Assembly: GCF_024807845.1 (NCBI RefSeq)
Contig: NZ_JANUEQ010000013.1
Coordinates: forward strand, 1-64,000
Reading direction: 5' to 3'
DNA: 64,000 nucleotides
Origin: Klebsiella sp. BIGb0407
GTDB lineage: Bacteria > Pseudomonadota > Gammaproteobacteria > Enterobacterales > Enterobacteriaceae
Under the pieces are notes generated by a model. That model searched no databases, was not told where the DNA came from, and was given only the letters and a program-made list of their open reading frames with translations. A program made the position numbers and the translations under genes. Positions 9,405 through 18,251 of the stretch are shown here, one piece after another (positions within the stretch are counted from its first letter, which is position 1; each line of letters begins with the position of its first letter).

Positions 9405-10706
9405 ATGTTAATAAAATTATTCCCCTGGTATCGAGAAATAACACCCCCTCAAAAAAAAGCACTATTTTCTGCATGGCTAGGTTATGTTTTTGATGGTTTC
9501 GACTTTATGCTGATCTTTTATATTATGCACTTAATTAAAGTTGATCTCGGTCTCAATAATATGGAAGGTGCGTTTCTCGCGACTGCGGCATTTATTGGTC
9601 GGCCATTCGGTGGTGCAGTATTTGGCCTGCTGGCTGATAAATTTGGTCGCAAGCCGCTAATGATGTGGTCGATAGTTGTCTATTCAGTAGGTACAGGGCT
9701 AAGCGGCATGGCGATGGGCGCTTATACTCTGGTAGCATGTCGGTTTATTGTCGGAATGGGAATGGCGGGTGAATATGCCTGCGCTTCAACTTATGCGGTT
9801 GAAAGCTGGCCAAAACATTTGAAAGCGAAAGCCAGCGCCTTTCTGGTCAGTGGGTTTGGTATCGGTAATATTCTTGCTGCCTATTTTATGCCAGCCTTCG
9901 CCGAACACTACGGCTGGCGTAATGCCTTCTTTGTCGGACTTCTCCCCGTTCTGTTAGTCTTTTATATTCGTTCAAAATCCCCCGAGTCCAGAGAGTGGGA
10001 AGAAGCTCAGAAGCAAAAACAGGGTAAGCCGGTACAAGGCTCCTGGCAGGTTTTTTCCTCTGCGATAAAAGGGCTATTTAACGGCGCTCAGCTACCGTTG
10101 ACTGGTGTTGTTTTTCTTATCTTGTTTGCTATTTTTGGTGCTAACTGGCCGATTTTTGGATTGCTTCCCGGCTATCTCGTGGAGGCCAATTTTGATACCA
10201 AAGTTGTTTCTAACCTCATGACTGCAGCCGCTCTGGGTACGGTTATAGGTAATATCTGCTGGGGGCTGCTGGCCGATAAAATTGGCCTGAAAAAAACATT
10301 CTCGATAGGGTTACTGGCTTCCTTTATTTTTATTTTCCCACTGTTTCATATTCCTCAGGATAACTATTTCTTACTGGGTACCTGCTTGTTTGGGCTCATG
10401 GCTACCAATGTTGGCGTCGGTGGGCTGGTGCCTAAATTATTATATGACTACTTTCCACTTGAAGTACGCGGATTAGGCGTCGGGTTAATCTACAATCTGG
10501 CGGCAACATCCGGAACATTTAATTCAATGGCTGCAACCTATATTGGTGTTTATTTCGGATTAGGTTCTGCATTAACTTTCGTTGTAGCGTTCTGGACAGC
10601 AACAATTTTAATTATTCTTGGTTTTTCTATTCCGGATATATTAAAAGCCCGTCGGGAACGAATTTATCTTAGTAAAGCTAAAAAAATATCTGTTGAAGAA
10701 GCCTAA
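9405..10706 (+). CDS. nanX: 2,7-anhydro-Neu5Ac transporter NanX (YjhB-like MFS)
   Basis: Inner-membrane major-facilitator protein of 433 residues with about 12 helices. It matches E. coli YjhB/NanX closely: PPQKKALFSAWLGYVFDGFDF at the first helix, GRPFGGAVFGLLADKFGRKP in loop 2-3, MAGEYACASTYAVESWPKHL and LVPKLLYDYFP. In E. coli NanX imports 2,7-anhydro-Neu5Ac, the product of intramolecular trans-sialidases. It is related to NanT but lacks NanT's two extra central helices. TAAGGA lies before the ATG. The oxidoreductase nanY follows 32 bp downstream, in one operon. Confidence 0.92.
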   Translation: MLIKLFPWYREITPPQKKALFSAWLGYVFDGFDFMLIFYIMHLIKVDLGLNNMEGAFLATAAFIGRPFGGAVFGLLADKFGRKPLMMWSIVVYSVGTGLSGMAMGAYTLVACRFIVGMGMAGEYACASTYAVESWPKHLKAKASAFLVSGFGIGNILAAYFMPAFAEHYGWRNAFFVGLLPVLLVFYIRSKSPESREWEEAQKQKQGKPVQGSWQVFSSAIKGLFNGAQLPLTGVVFLILFAIFGANWPIFGLLPGYLVEANFDTKVVSNLMTAAALGTVIGNICWGLLADKIGLKKTFSIGLLASFIFIFPLFHIPQDNYFLLGTCLFGLMATNVGVGGLVPKLLYDYFPLEVRGLGVGLIYNLAATSGTFNSMAATYIGVYFGLGSALTFVVAFWTATILIILGFSIPDILKARRERIYLSKAKKISVEEA

Positions 10707-10738
10707 GCTTAACGAATTAAATACCGAGGGTATAATAA

Positions 10739-11842
10739 ATGACAAGATATGGTGTAGTCGGTACAGGGTATTTTGGTGCCGATCTGGCCCGGATAATGAG
10801 TCAGGTTAAAAATGCAAAAGTCACTGCCGTATATGATCCTGAAAATGCGGCAGCGATAGCCGAAGAACTTAATTGTGTTGCCACCGCAACTATGGAAGAG
10901 CTTTGCTCTCGTGAAGACGTTGATTGTGTCATTGTTGCTTCACCCAATAATCAGCATAAAGAGCCGGTGCTGGCAGCGGCTAAAAATGGCAAACATGTCT
11001 TTTGTGAAAAGCCGATTGCTCTTAACTATCACGATTGCAAAGAGATGGTTGATGCCTGTAAAAGTGCGGGTGTCACCTTTATGGCAGGCCATGTGATGAA
11101 TTTCTTTAACGGTGTTCGGCATGCCAAAGAGTTAATAAAAAAAGGCGTTATCGGCGATATTCTGACTATTGATACTAAGCGTAATGGGTGGGAGGAAGCA
11201 CAGGCAACGATTTCATGGAAAAAGATCCGTGCTAAATCGGGCGGTCATTTGTATCACCATATTCATGAATTAGATTGCGTACTGTTTTTAATGGATGAAG
11301 TCCCTGAGACTGTCTCTATGTCGGCGGGGAATGTTGCGCACAATAGCGAAGGTTTTGGTGATGAAGATGACGTTATTTTTATTACCTGTGAATTTCACAG
11401 CGGCCGCTTTGCTACGTTGCAATGGGGGTCAGCTTTCCATTACCCGGAACATTACGTCTTGATTCAGGGAACGAAAGGTGCGATTCGTATTGATATGCAA
11501 GATACTGCGGGAACCCTGTATCTTGAAGGTAAAAAGACGCCTTTCCTGGTCCATCAAACCCAGGAAGAGGACGACGATCGCCGAGCCTCGAATCAATCTA
11601 ACGAAATGGATGGTGCTATCGCTTATGGTAAACCCGGTAAACGCACGCCAATGTGGCTGTTTTCTATTATGCAGCTGGAAATGCAGTATCTGCACAACAT
11701 CATCAATGGTATGGAGCCCGATGAAGAGTTCGTCAAACTCTTAACTGGAGAAGCCGCCACTGCCGTTATTGCGACGGCAGATGCTGCAACGCGTTCAGCA
11801 AATGAAGGTAGCAAAGTGAAGGTTACCGATATTACGGGTTAA
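10739..11842 (+). CDS. nanY: 2,7-anhydro-Neu5Ac oxidoreductase NanY (YjhC-like)
   Basis: NAD-dependent enzyme of the Gfo/Idh/MocA family that converts 2,7-anhydro-Neu5Ac to Neu5Ac through an oxidised intermediate. 367 residues. The Rossmann motif GVVGTGYFGADLAR lies at 5-18, EKP at 90-92 carries the family lysine, and HHIHELDC at 173-180 supplies the active-site histidines. Long blocks match E. coli YjhC, including HVFCEKPIAL, GVTFMAGHVMNFFNGV and QEEDDDRR. Its product feeds the nearby aldolase, so the pair adds a second substrate to this locus. Confidence 0.93.
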   Translation: MTRYGVVGTGYFGADLARIMSQVKNAKVTAVYDPENAAAIAEELNCVATATMEELCSREDVDCVIVASPNNQHKEPVLAAAKNGKHVFCEKPIALNYHDCKEMVDACKSAGVTFMAGHVMNFFNGVRHAKELIKKGVIGDILTIDTKRNGWEEAQATISWKKIRAKSGGHLYHHIHELDCVLFLMDEVPETVSMSAGNVAHNSEGFGDEDDVIFITCEFHSGRFATLQWGSAFHYPEHYVLIQGTKGAIRIDMQDTAGTLYLEGKKTPFLVHQTQEEDDDRRASNQSNEMDGAIAYGKPGKRTPMWLFSIMQLEMQYLHNIINGMEPDEEFVKLLTGEAATAVIATADAATRSANEGSKVKVTDITG

Positions 11843-12075
11843 GATTATTTATCAATAATGCTTCTGTTATATCGCCTGCGGCTCTCTGCCGTGGGCGGTT
11901 AACCTTTATCACTTACCGCTGGTACAGATTGTCATTCCGGTTAGATTGCTTTGCCGCCTCCTTGTATTCACAATAATACCGCTTTCGACCCTATTGCGTG
12001 GATGCGCTTTTAGCTGCAAAGTTAAACGCTATCTTAGTTAATTTTTGGCCGTCGATTTTTTAAGGTTTATATACT

Positions 12076-13041
12076 GTGATCACCGTAAGTTTAACCAGCC
12101 AACTGATCCACCAAATTTCTTTATCACTTCCCCTGTTTATACTCATTGGTGCAGGTTACGGACTAGGACGTTTTTCAGGCTGGCCGATAAGCGTGAATGA
12201 AGGGCTTAACCGCTTATGTTTTAACGTTGTTATACCCTGCATGCTATTTACCGTAATGAGCGGATTTTACAAAACACCACCGGTTAACTTCGGGCTGCTG
12301 GTTGCCTATTTTGGTGGGTGTTTTATCGTCTATGCTATAGGACGAGTCGTTGCGAGACGTTTTTTTAATATCGACCCTGTCTCCTCCTCAGTCTTTGCTC
12401 TGGGCGGAATATTTTCCAACAATGTTATGTTAGGTATACCTATTGCCACGTTACTACTGGGACCGCAGGCATTACCTTCTATTGCACTGGTACTGATTTT
12501 TAACAGTTTGATTCTATGGACGCTGGTGACGGCATCGGTAGAGTGGGCGCGTAGCGGGCATTTTTCTCTACAGGGCGTATTGAAAACCCTTATCAGCGTT
12601 TTTAAAAATCCCATCATCATCGGCATTATTTCAGGCATGCTCTGGAGCCTGCTGCATCGGCCATTACCTTATGTTATCGAGGAGCCCATGAGCATGGTTG
12701 CAGGCATGGCGGTACCACTTTCTCTTATTTCATTGGGTATGAGTTTATCACGCTACAACATTCGTGATGGGCTACGGGAAAGTTATGCGATTTGCCTGTT
12801 AAAACTGGTCGTACAGCCGCTGGTTATCGCTATTATTGCCCTTGCCATCGGCCTGCCTGCTGCTGAAGCCAAGGTTGTGGTTCTGTTAGGATCTATGGCT
12901 ATCGGGATTAATGTATATCTGATGGCGCAGAAGTTTGGCGTTATGCAGGGAGCGACGGCAACCAGTACCCTGTTTACTACCGCGCTCTCAGCCCTGACTA
13001 CGCCATTATTAATGATGCTGATGACGCAGTTTTATCCCTGA
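12076..13041 (+). CDS. AEC-family (auxin efflux carrier-like) transporter
   Basis: Inner-membrane protein of 321 residues with about ten hydrophobic segments in the AEC arrangement. LFILIGAGYGLGR opens the first helix, GGIFSNNVMLGIPIATLLLG forms the conserved Asn/Pro crossing in helices 4-5, and PLSLISLGMSLS with GSMAIGINVYLMAQKFG marks the second half. Bacterial members (YfdV, MleP types) carry organic anions such as malate or oxalate. Start is GTG with TAAGG 11 bases upstream. A 233-bp gap separates it from nanY. A role in exporting pyruvate or acetate from sialate breakdown is speculation; the substrate is unknown. Confidence 0.82.
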   Translation: MITVSLTSQLIHQISLSLPLFILIGAGYGLGRFSGWPISVNEGLNRLCFNVVIPCMLFTVMSGFYKTPPVNFGLLVAYFGGCFIVYAIGRVVARRFFNIDPVSSSVFALGGIFSNNVMLGIPIATLLLGPQALPSIALVLIFNSLILWTLVTASVEWARSGHFSLQGVLKTLISVFKNPIIIGIISGMLWSLLHRPLPYVIEEPMSMVAGMAVPLSLISLGMSLSRYNIRDGLRESYAICLLKLVVQPLVIAIIALAIGLPAAEAKVVVLLGSMAIGINVYLMAQKFGVMQGATATSTLFTTALSALTTPLLMMLMTQFYP

Positions 13042-13044
13042 GTG

Positions 13045-13072
13045 AGAGGGGGATTGAGTACCTCAACCCTCT
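13045..13072. terminator. Hairpin between convergent AEC and scrR genes
   Basis: AGAGGG...TTGAG / CTCAA...CCCTCT with a 3-nt bulge, filling the 40-bp gap between two stop codons. Probably a shared terminator, although T-runs are poor. Confidence 0.5.
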
Positions 13073-13081
13073 ACTGACAGG

Positions 13082-14080
13082 TTAAGTGCTTTTTCCAATC
13101 ACCAGTTCATAAGGGATATAGGTTTTATGTGGCATCAATGTGTCGGCAGAGGAATTATCCAGCTGGCGGAACAATAGTTCAGAAGCAATAATTCCGGACT
13201 GTTTATAATCGTAGGCCAGAGTTGTTAGCTTCGGATTATAAAACTGCGCTAAGGTTCCGCCGCCGACACCGCAGATACTGATATCTTCAGGAACGCGTAA
13301 ACCGATTGAGAATAAATAGCTCATCGCCCCGATAGCCATTTTGTCACTGGCAGCAAAGATGGCATCAGGCATGACCGTATTATTTTCCATAATCTGACGA
13401 CAGGCGACAAAACCACTTTGATGGGTAAAGTCACCTTTGGCGAATAACCCCGGGTCAGGCGTCAGGTTTTGTTCTTTTAGTGCATCGCAGTAGCCTTTAT
13501 GTCGCAGAACGCCTACTGAAATATCCCATTCATCGACACCAATAAAAGCAATACGTTGTTTGCCCGTCGCCAGAAGGTGCTGAGCCATTTCTTTAGTGGC
13601 ATGGTACTCATCAAACAATACACAGGGAATATCTTCAGGAGATTCCTGGCCGATGATGACGACGGGAATGCCGAGTTTTCTAAATTTTTTCTGATGTTCA
13701 GCCGTTAATAATGTGGCGATAAAAATAATACCGTCGACCTGTTTTTCTTTAAACACATCGAGAAAGGCTAACTCTTTTTTCACCTGATGATCGGTATTAC
13801 CTAGCAGCAAGCTATAACCTTTAGCGCTGAAAAACTGATCAATACCCGAGACGTTTTCCCCGGAAGAGGTGGCATTAATCTTCGGTAAAATCACCCCAAT
13901 GGTATGACTCTTTTTTGAGTGAAGCGCTTTGGCAAATGCATTGGGCCTGTAGCCGGTTTCTTCCAGCACTTTAAGAATACGTGTTTTGACTTCATCTTTG
14001 ACGTATCCCGAGGAGTTAATCACTCGGGATACGCTGGAAGGAGAGGTATTCGCTAGCTTTGAAATCTCTTTAATATTCAC
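13082..14080 (-). CDS. scrR: LacI-family repressor of the sucrose operon
   Basis: 332 residues. The N-terminal LacI headpiece contains NIKEISKLANTSPSSVSRVI, and a hinge helix follows near 50-60 (RPNAFAKALHSK). The C-terminal periplasmic-binding-protein-like domain contains VIIGQESPEDIPCV, DEYHATKEMAQHLL and AAGL-type sugar contacts. It begins 9 bp after scrB ends, as the last gene of scrA-scrB-scrR, so the repressor is probably autoregulated. Two palindromes in front of scrA are its likely operators. A sucrose-type specificity (ScrR/CscR) is inferred from the operon. Confidence 0.9.
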   Translation of the reverse strand: MNIKEISKLANTSPSSVSRVINSSGYVKDEVKTRILKVLEETGYRPNAFAKALHSKKSHTIGVILPKINATSSGENVSGIDQFFSAKGYSLLLGNTDHQVKKELAFLDVFKEKQVDGIIFIATLLTAEHQKKFRKLGIPVVIIGQESPEDIPCVLFDEYHATKEMAQHLLATGKQRIAFIGVDEWDISVGVLRHKGYCDALKEQNLTPDPGLFAKGDFTHQSGFVACRQIMENNTVMPDAIFAASDKMAIGAMSYLFSIGLRVPEDISICGVGGGTLAQFYNPKLTTLAYDYKQSGIIASELLFRQLDNSSADTLMPHKTYIPYELVIGKST

Positions 14081-14089
14081 TGACGTCTC

Positions 14090-15562
14090 TTATTGAATGA
14101 TACCGTCCTGTTTTAAGCTGAAAAAGTCCAGAGACCTTAAATGACAGGATGTATCACTTTCAAAATAAATACCGGTTGACGCTGCATCCGGGAACAGGCG
14201 GCTACTGAAGACCTCTGCCCCCTGGTTGATAAAGATTTCCAGCGACGACTTATCCATATAGATAACGAGTTCCAGGGATTCAAGACTTTCTACCTGGCAC
14301 TGACGTACGCCACCTTCACCTGACCCAGCATGGTTTCTGTCTAATGTAATGATTTTCTGCTGCGGATCAATCTGCAGCAAGATATATTGGTCTCGCCCAT
14401 TACTGCGTAATTTTAACGACAGACAGGATTGTAAGTTAATGAATTCTGTCCGCAACTCATAACAGTCACCTGCTACGCCATCAAGCGTTAATTCTCCTTC
14501 AAAAATCAGCTCCTGATGAGCGATATGTGACTGACGCAGCGCGGCTAACTCAGCCACCGGGGTCTGAAACAGCTTATTACCCCGTATCCTTAACTCACGT
14601 GGCAGAGTCATCTGATGTATCCAGCCATAGTCGACGGTAGGCTGGTCATTTTTTTCAGGCAGTCCCATCCAGGCAAGCATAATTCGTCTTCCCTGTTCGT
14701 CCTCAAAGCTTTGCGGAGCATAGAATTCAAAGCCCCGGTCTAACTCTTCAAAGTGTTGGGTAGAGAACTGTACATCCTCGGTACTAAGAGAACCGATTAG
14801 ATATCCGGACTGATAGATATTCTGGTACTTCATTCCCTCAGGCTCTAAACCCTGTGGGGATGCGAGCATGACCCAACGCTGATTTAAAGAAAAAAGATCA
14901 GGACACTCCCACATATAACCGAAGTCATCAAATGGCGGGATCCCGCCGCCTGCAATCGGGCCTAAGCATTGCCATTCGATTAAATTATCTGAGCGATAGA
15001 GTAACACCCGACCCTGTAGTGCTTCTGTTTGTGCACCTAGTACCGCGTACCAGACAGACTCCGATTTCCAGATTTTAGGATCACGAAAATGTGCGGTATA
15101 ACCCGCAGGTTGTCCGTCAATAATAATGCCGACTTTTTCAAAATCGATGCCATTCTTACTTCTGGCTAAACACTGGCTGCTTGCCCGGTATTGCTGTTCT
15201 GGCCCGTATTTTAAATTCCCGGTATAGAACAAATAGAGTTCATCATTATGGATAAAAGCACTACCTGAATAGCAGCCATTGGCATCATAGCTGGCATCGG
15301 GTGCCAGAGCCGGGGGGACTTCTCGCCATTGTACTAAATCATCACTGATATAGTGGCCCCAATACTTTTGACTGTGATCGCAGGCAAAGGGGTTCCACTG
15401 GTAAAAAAAATGGTACTGGCCGTTAAATTGAATCAACCCATTTGGGTCATTTAACAATCCGGCTTTAGGTGAAATATGGTAAGCGGGTCTGAATGGGTCG
15501 CCAGAATCAACGGAATATTTGTCTATTACCTGCTGTGCATTTTCCAACCATTCATTTGCCAT
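14090..15562 (-). CDS. scrB: Sucrose-6-phosphate hydrolase (GH32)
   Basis: Cytoplasmic glycoside hydrolase family 32 enzyme that splits sucrose-6-phosphate into glucose-6-P and fructose. 490 residues. The nucleophile motif LLNDPNGL is at 36-43 (Asp39), the transition-state stabiliser FRDPKIW at 159-165, and the acid/base motif WECPDLF at 218-224 (Glu219). A C-terminal beta-sandwich follows from about 345. No signal peptide, consistent with an intracellular phosphorylated substrate supplied by the upstream PTS permease. Length is near the family norm (460-490). Confidence 0.94.
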   Translation of the reverse strand: MANEWLENAQQVIDKYSVDSGDPFRPAYHISPKAGLLNDPNGLIQFNGQYHFFYQWNPFACDHSQKYWGHYISDDLVQWREVPPALAPDASYDANGCYSGSAFIHNDELYLFYTGNLKYGPEQQYRASSQCLARSKNGIDFEKVGIIIDGQPAGYTAHFRDPKIWKSESVWYAVLGAQTEALQGRVLLYRSDNLIEWQCLGPIAGGGIPPFDDFGYMWECPDLFSLNQRWVMLASPQGLEPEGMKYQNIYQSGYLIGSLSTEDVQFSTQHFEELDRGFEFYAPQSFEDEQGRRIMLAWMGLPEKNDQPTVDYGWIHQMTLPRELRIRGNKLFQTPVAELAALRQSHIAHQELIFEGELTLDGVAGDCYELRTEFINLQSCLSLKLRSNGRDQYILLQIDPQQKIITLDRNHAGSGEGGVRQCQVESLESLELVIYMDKSSLEIFINQGAEVFSSRLFPDAASTGIYFESDTSCHLRSLDFFSLKQDGIIQ

Positions 15563-15586
15563 GATTTTATTACCTGATTTTATTTT

Positions 15587-15615
15587 CTGACAGAATATTA
15601 AAAATATTCTGTCAG
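15587..15615. repeat. Perfect stem-loop between scrA and scrB
   Basis: CTGACAGAATATT / AATATTCTGTCAG, 13 perfect pairs around an AAA loop, 24 bp upstream of scrB. There is no T-run on the operon strand. It is likely an mRNA stability or processing element that sets the scrA:scrB ratio, not a terminator. Confidence 0.7.
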
Positions 15616-15662
15616 TTATGAATAAGTGATTACAGATTAACTCATTAATTTAAATGAATTAT

Positions 15663-17009
15663 TTACGCCTGCTGTTGGGGTTTGACCAGTAATTTAGTAC
15701 AGAGCATACCGACCAGCATGGCGATGGCTATCATCAGAAGATACAGCCCCATGTTATGGCCTAAATAGGCTGGAATAGCGGGCAGGAAAGTCACACCCAT
15801 TACTGGTGGAGCGATATGCATCAGCATGGCGAACACGCCAGCAACAGCCCCGCCAATCATGCCGGAAAGAAAGACTCTTGAATTGGTTAAGGTGACACCA
15901 AATAACAGTGGCTCTGTAATACCAAAGAAACAAGGTACGATGGATGAGAGTTTCAGCGCTTTCTCTTTTTTATCTTTTATTGATAAGGTAAAAGCGATAG
16001 CGGCTCCAGCTTGCCCGGCCATTGATGCGGTGATTAAGGCATTAAGTGGGTTGATGCCACCATTAGCTAATAAATTCAGTTCAACCACCATCAATGAGTG
16101 ATGTAGCCCGGTTACGGTTAAGGCCTGTTGGGTTGCACCTAATATCCCGCCGCCAATCCCATACGGAAGATTAATAATAAAGTTGGCTGAGTTCATTACG
16201 CCATGTTCAACCATGGTAAAGATTGGGCCAATAATAAATAAAGCAGCGGCGGCACCAATGATAAGGGTTAAAAATGGGGTAAAGACCAAATCAACGACCG
16301 TTGGCATCCAGCGGCGGATCCAACGTTCAACGCTTGCGCCAAAAATACCAACAATCAAGGCGGGAATAATGGTGCCCTGATATCCTTGAATATGGAAGAT
16401 ACCGATTTTAAGTGCTTCTACGCCGCCGCTTGCCACCTGCCAGGCATTGGGCAGCATTGGGGCTACGAGCATCAGACCCAGCACCATTCCCACCACCGGA
16501 GTACCACCAAATCTTTTAAATGCTGACCAGACCACCAGGGCAGGCAAGAATATAAAGACGGTATCGGTGACGACTTGAGTCAGCACTAAAACATCGGGCG
16601 ATAACTCAAGACCCATTTGCTCTGCAAATCCGCGGACGCCCATAAAGAGCCCGGTGGCGACCAGAACAGGGATTAAAGGAATAAAGACATCGGCTAAAGC
16701 ACGAATGATTTTTTGAAACCAATTCATATTTTTATAAGCCGACTCTTTAACAGATTCTTTTGATCCGGGAAGATCTTTGGTCATCAAATCATAGATCGTA
16801 TCAACAAAACCGGTACCTAAGATTATCTGGTGCTGGCCGGACTGATAGAAGTATCCCTTTACTTTTTCTATACTTTTTATCGTATCAGCAGAGACTAAAT
16901 CGTTGTTTTTTACCACAATACGTAACCGGGTCGCGCAGTGTTCAAGCGCAACAATATTGTCTTTACCGCCAATGGCAGTAAGGATCTCTTGCGTTATTTT
17001 TTCATTCAT
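15663..17009 (-). CDS. scrA: PTS sucrose-specific EIIBC permease
   Basis: Phosphorylates and imports sucrose as sucrose-6-P. 448 residues. The EIIB domain (1-85) carries the phosphocysteine Cys25 in ALEHCATRLR. A linker leads to the glucose-superfamily EIIC domain (about 105-440) with around ten membrane segments, including GITEPLLFGV, a conserved EIIC sugar-site motif. There is no EIIA domain, so the protein must use a separate EIIA, probably glucose EIIA (Crr), as known for enteric ScrA. First gene of the leftward operon; ATG at 17009 begins 18 bp from the nearer operator. Confidence 0.94.
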   Translation of the reverse strand: MNEKITQEILTAIGGKDNIVALEHCATRLRIVVKNNDLVSADTIKSIEKVKGYFYQSGQHQIILGTGFVDTIYDLMTKDLPGSKESVKESAYKNMNWFQKIIRALADVFIPLIPVLVATGLFMGVRGFAEQMGLELSPDVLVLTQVVTDTVFIFLPALVVWSAFKRFGGTPVVGMVLGLMLVAPMLPNAWQVASGGVEALKIGIFHIQGYQGTIIPALIVGIFGASVERWIRRWMPTVVDLVFTPFLTLIIGAAAALFIIGPIFTMVEHGVMNSANFIINLPYGIGGGILGATQQALTVTGLHHSLMVVELNLLANGGINPLNALITASMAGQAGAAIAFTLSIKDKKEKALKLSSIVPCFFGITEPLLFGVTLTNSRVFLSGMIGGAVAGVFAMLMHIAPPVMGVTFLPAIPAYLGHNMGLYLLMIAIAMLVGMLCTKLLVKPQQQA

Positions 17010-17026
17010 TTGTGGCGTACCTCAAT

Positions 17027-17046
17027 ATGTGAAAAGCTTTTCACAT
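17027..17046. promoter_or_regulatory. scr operator 1
   Basis: ATGTGAAAAGCTTTTCACAT, a 20-bp perfect palindrome centred on GC, the LacI-family operator form. It lies 18 bp upstream of the scrA start. Confidence 0.85.
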
Positions 17047-17052
17047 ACCATA

Positions 17053-17072
17053 GTATGAAAAGCTTTTCACAT
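17053..17072. promoter_or_regulatory. scr operator 2
   Basis: GTATGAAAAGCTTTTCACAT; the core TGAAAAGCTTTTCA is perfect. Its centre lies 26 bp from that of operator 1, which would put two repressors at a half-turn offset on the helix. Confidence 0.82.
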
Positions 17073-17314
17073 GGTAAGAAAAGATCGTAAAACTGAGAGA
17101 ACCATCGCAGTTTTAATTGCTTCAGAACAATGAGGGTAGTGTGAACGACAGCGAGGGTCGTGACTGGAGGACTGTGTTTAATTGTCTTGAGTACGATTCT
17201 AATCAATAATATTGCTACTTTATCTGGGATATTCCTCAGTTCGAAGTAATATTAAAACAGTTTAACTTCCGATACTCTTTGTTACACGAGTCATATCACT
17301 TTAAGGTAATTGAA

Positions 17315-17419
17315 ATGAAAAAATCTCCCCGTCGCCATCTCCGCCTACTGGTTATCATTATGCTGGTCGCTATGCTGGCAGTCATGATCGAGCAGATGGC
17401 ATTTGCTGCCACCTTATAG
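17315..17419 (+). CDS. Putative 34-residue membrane or leader peptide
   Basis: A short frame encoding a basic start (MKKSPRRHLR), a hydrophobic helix (about 11-28) and a short tail ending AFAATL. TAAGG lies about 9 bases before the ATG. The composition resembles the many single-helix small membrane proteins of enterics, or a cleaved signal peptide with no mature part (AFA-A). No homologue recognised. No neighbour on the same strand within 650 bp. Confidence 0.45.
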   Translation: MKKSPRRHLRLLVIIMLVAMLAVMIEQMAFAATL

Positions 17420-18077
17420 CGGTGTAATAATAAATAGCTGTATTGCAGGGTAAGTTCGGATCAGTCAAAGGAGCTGGCTGATAGCATTTCAATTATGAGA
17501 AAATACGCCGTTATATTCTATGCAGGACTGACACGCTGTATTTTATAATCTACGTCTAGTTTATTACATGTACCAAGGTAAAATTAATAATATTTTCTGC
17601 GGATAGCGTTAGCTGTGTGGCATGTTATAGTTATTCAAGTTTTATGATAATAGCAATTGTTCTGTGTTGTTTAACTCCATCATAATTATTATCTCTACTT
17701 CATATTAATTATTGCTATATCATGATTATAAAATGGATATAGCTTTATAATCATCCAGTCATGATCATTTCGGCGATCATAAATAAATCATCGCTAATCA
17801 TTTAACTTGTTATAAATCATTTACTTAACTAGTTTTCGCTACAATGATAAACATCTTATTCCAAAGGTGCTGACAGCGTGTCTTTTCTATTGGTTTCTTG
17901 CTTTTAATAATTGAGATAAATATTTTAGATGCTCCTGGTGAGTTATTTTACGCGTAATGTTACATGTTTTGTGATGTTCTTCACGAGTATTTATTATGGG
18001 CTGTGAAAATGATTTTTTACAGGATAGGATTGCCGAACGTTTGATAGTGAACTATTGAATCTCTGGTGGTGGTAAGT
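17420..18077. other. AT-rich control region upstream of the TRAP genes
   Basis: No convincing gene. It contains two inverted repeats suited to a dimeric regulator: TGATTATAAA-N11-TTTATAATCA (17723-17753) and ATGATC-N8-GATCAT (17761-17780). No regulator gene adjoins the TRAP operon, so any binding protein must be encoded elsewhere. Confidence 0.45.
17970..17985. promoter_or_regulatory. CRP-binding site upstream of TRAP operon
   Basis: TGTGATGTTCTTCACG matches TGTGA-N6-TCACA at 9 of 10 core bases. It lies about 270 bp before the first TRAP gene. Confidence 0.6.
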
Positions 18078-18212
18078 ATGTTATATGTTCTTAAAATAAA
18101 TAAAGGGTCTCTGCCAGAGCGTATTTTGTTGGTTTTTATATTTGGAGTTTATTCCCTGTTAGCATTCTATTATGCAGGAAGAAAAAGTAATGAATCTGTG
18201 GTTCAGATATAA
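18078..18212 (+). CDS. Possible 44-residue single-helix membrane protein
   Basis: An ATG frame with a basic N-terminal segment (about 6-15), one hydrophobic helix (about 17-33, LLVFIFGVYSLLAFYYAG) and a polar tail. GGTGGTAAG precedes the start. It ends 39 bp before the TRAP receptor gene and could be cotranscribed with it. No homologue recognised; it may be chance. Confidence 0.3.
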   Translation: MLYVLKINKGSLPERILLVFIFGVYSLLAFYYAGRKSNESVVQI

Positions 18213-18251
18213 AAATTGTATCTGACTTATTTAATAAATACGGGGTTATCT

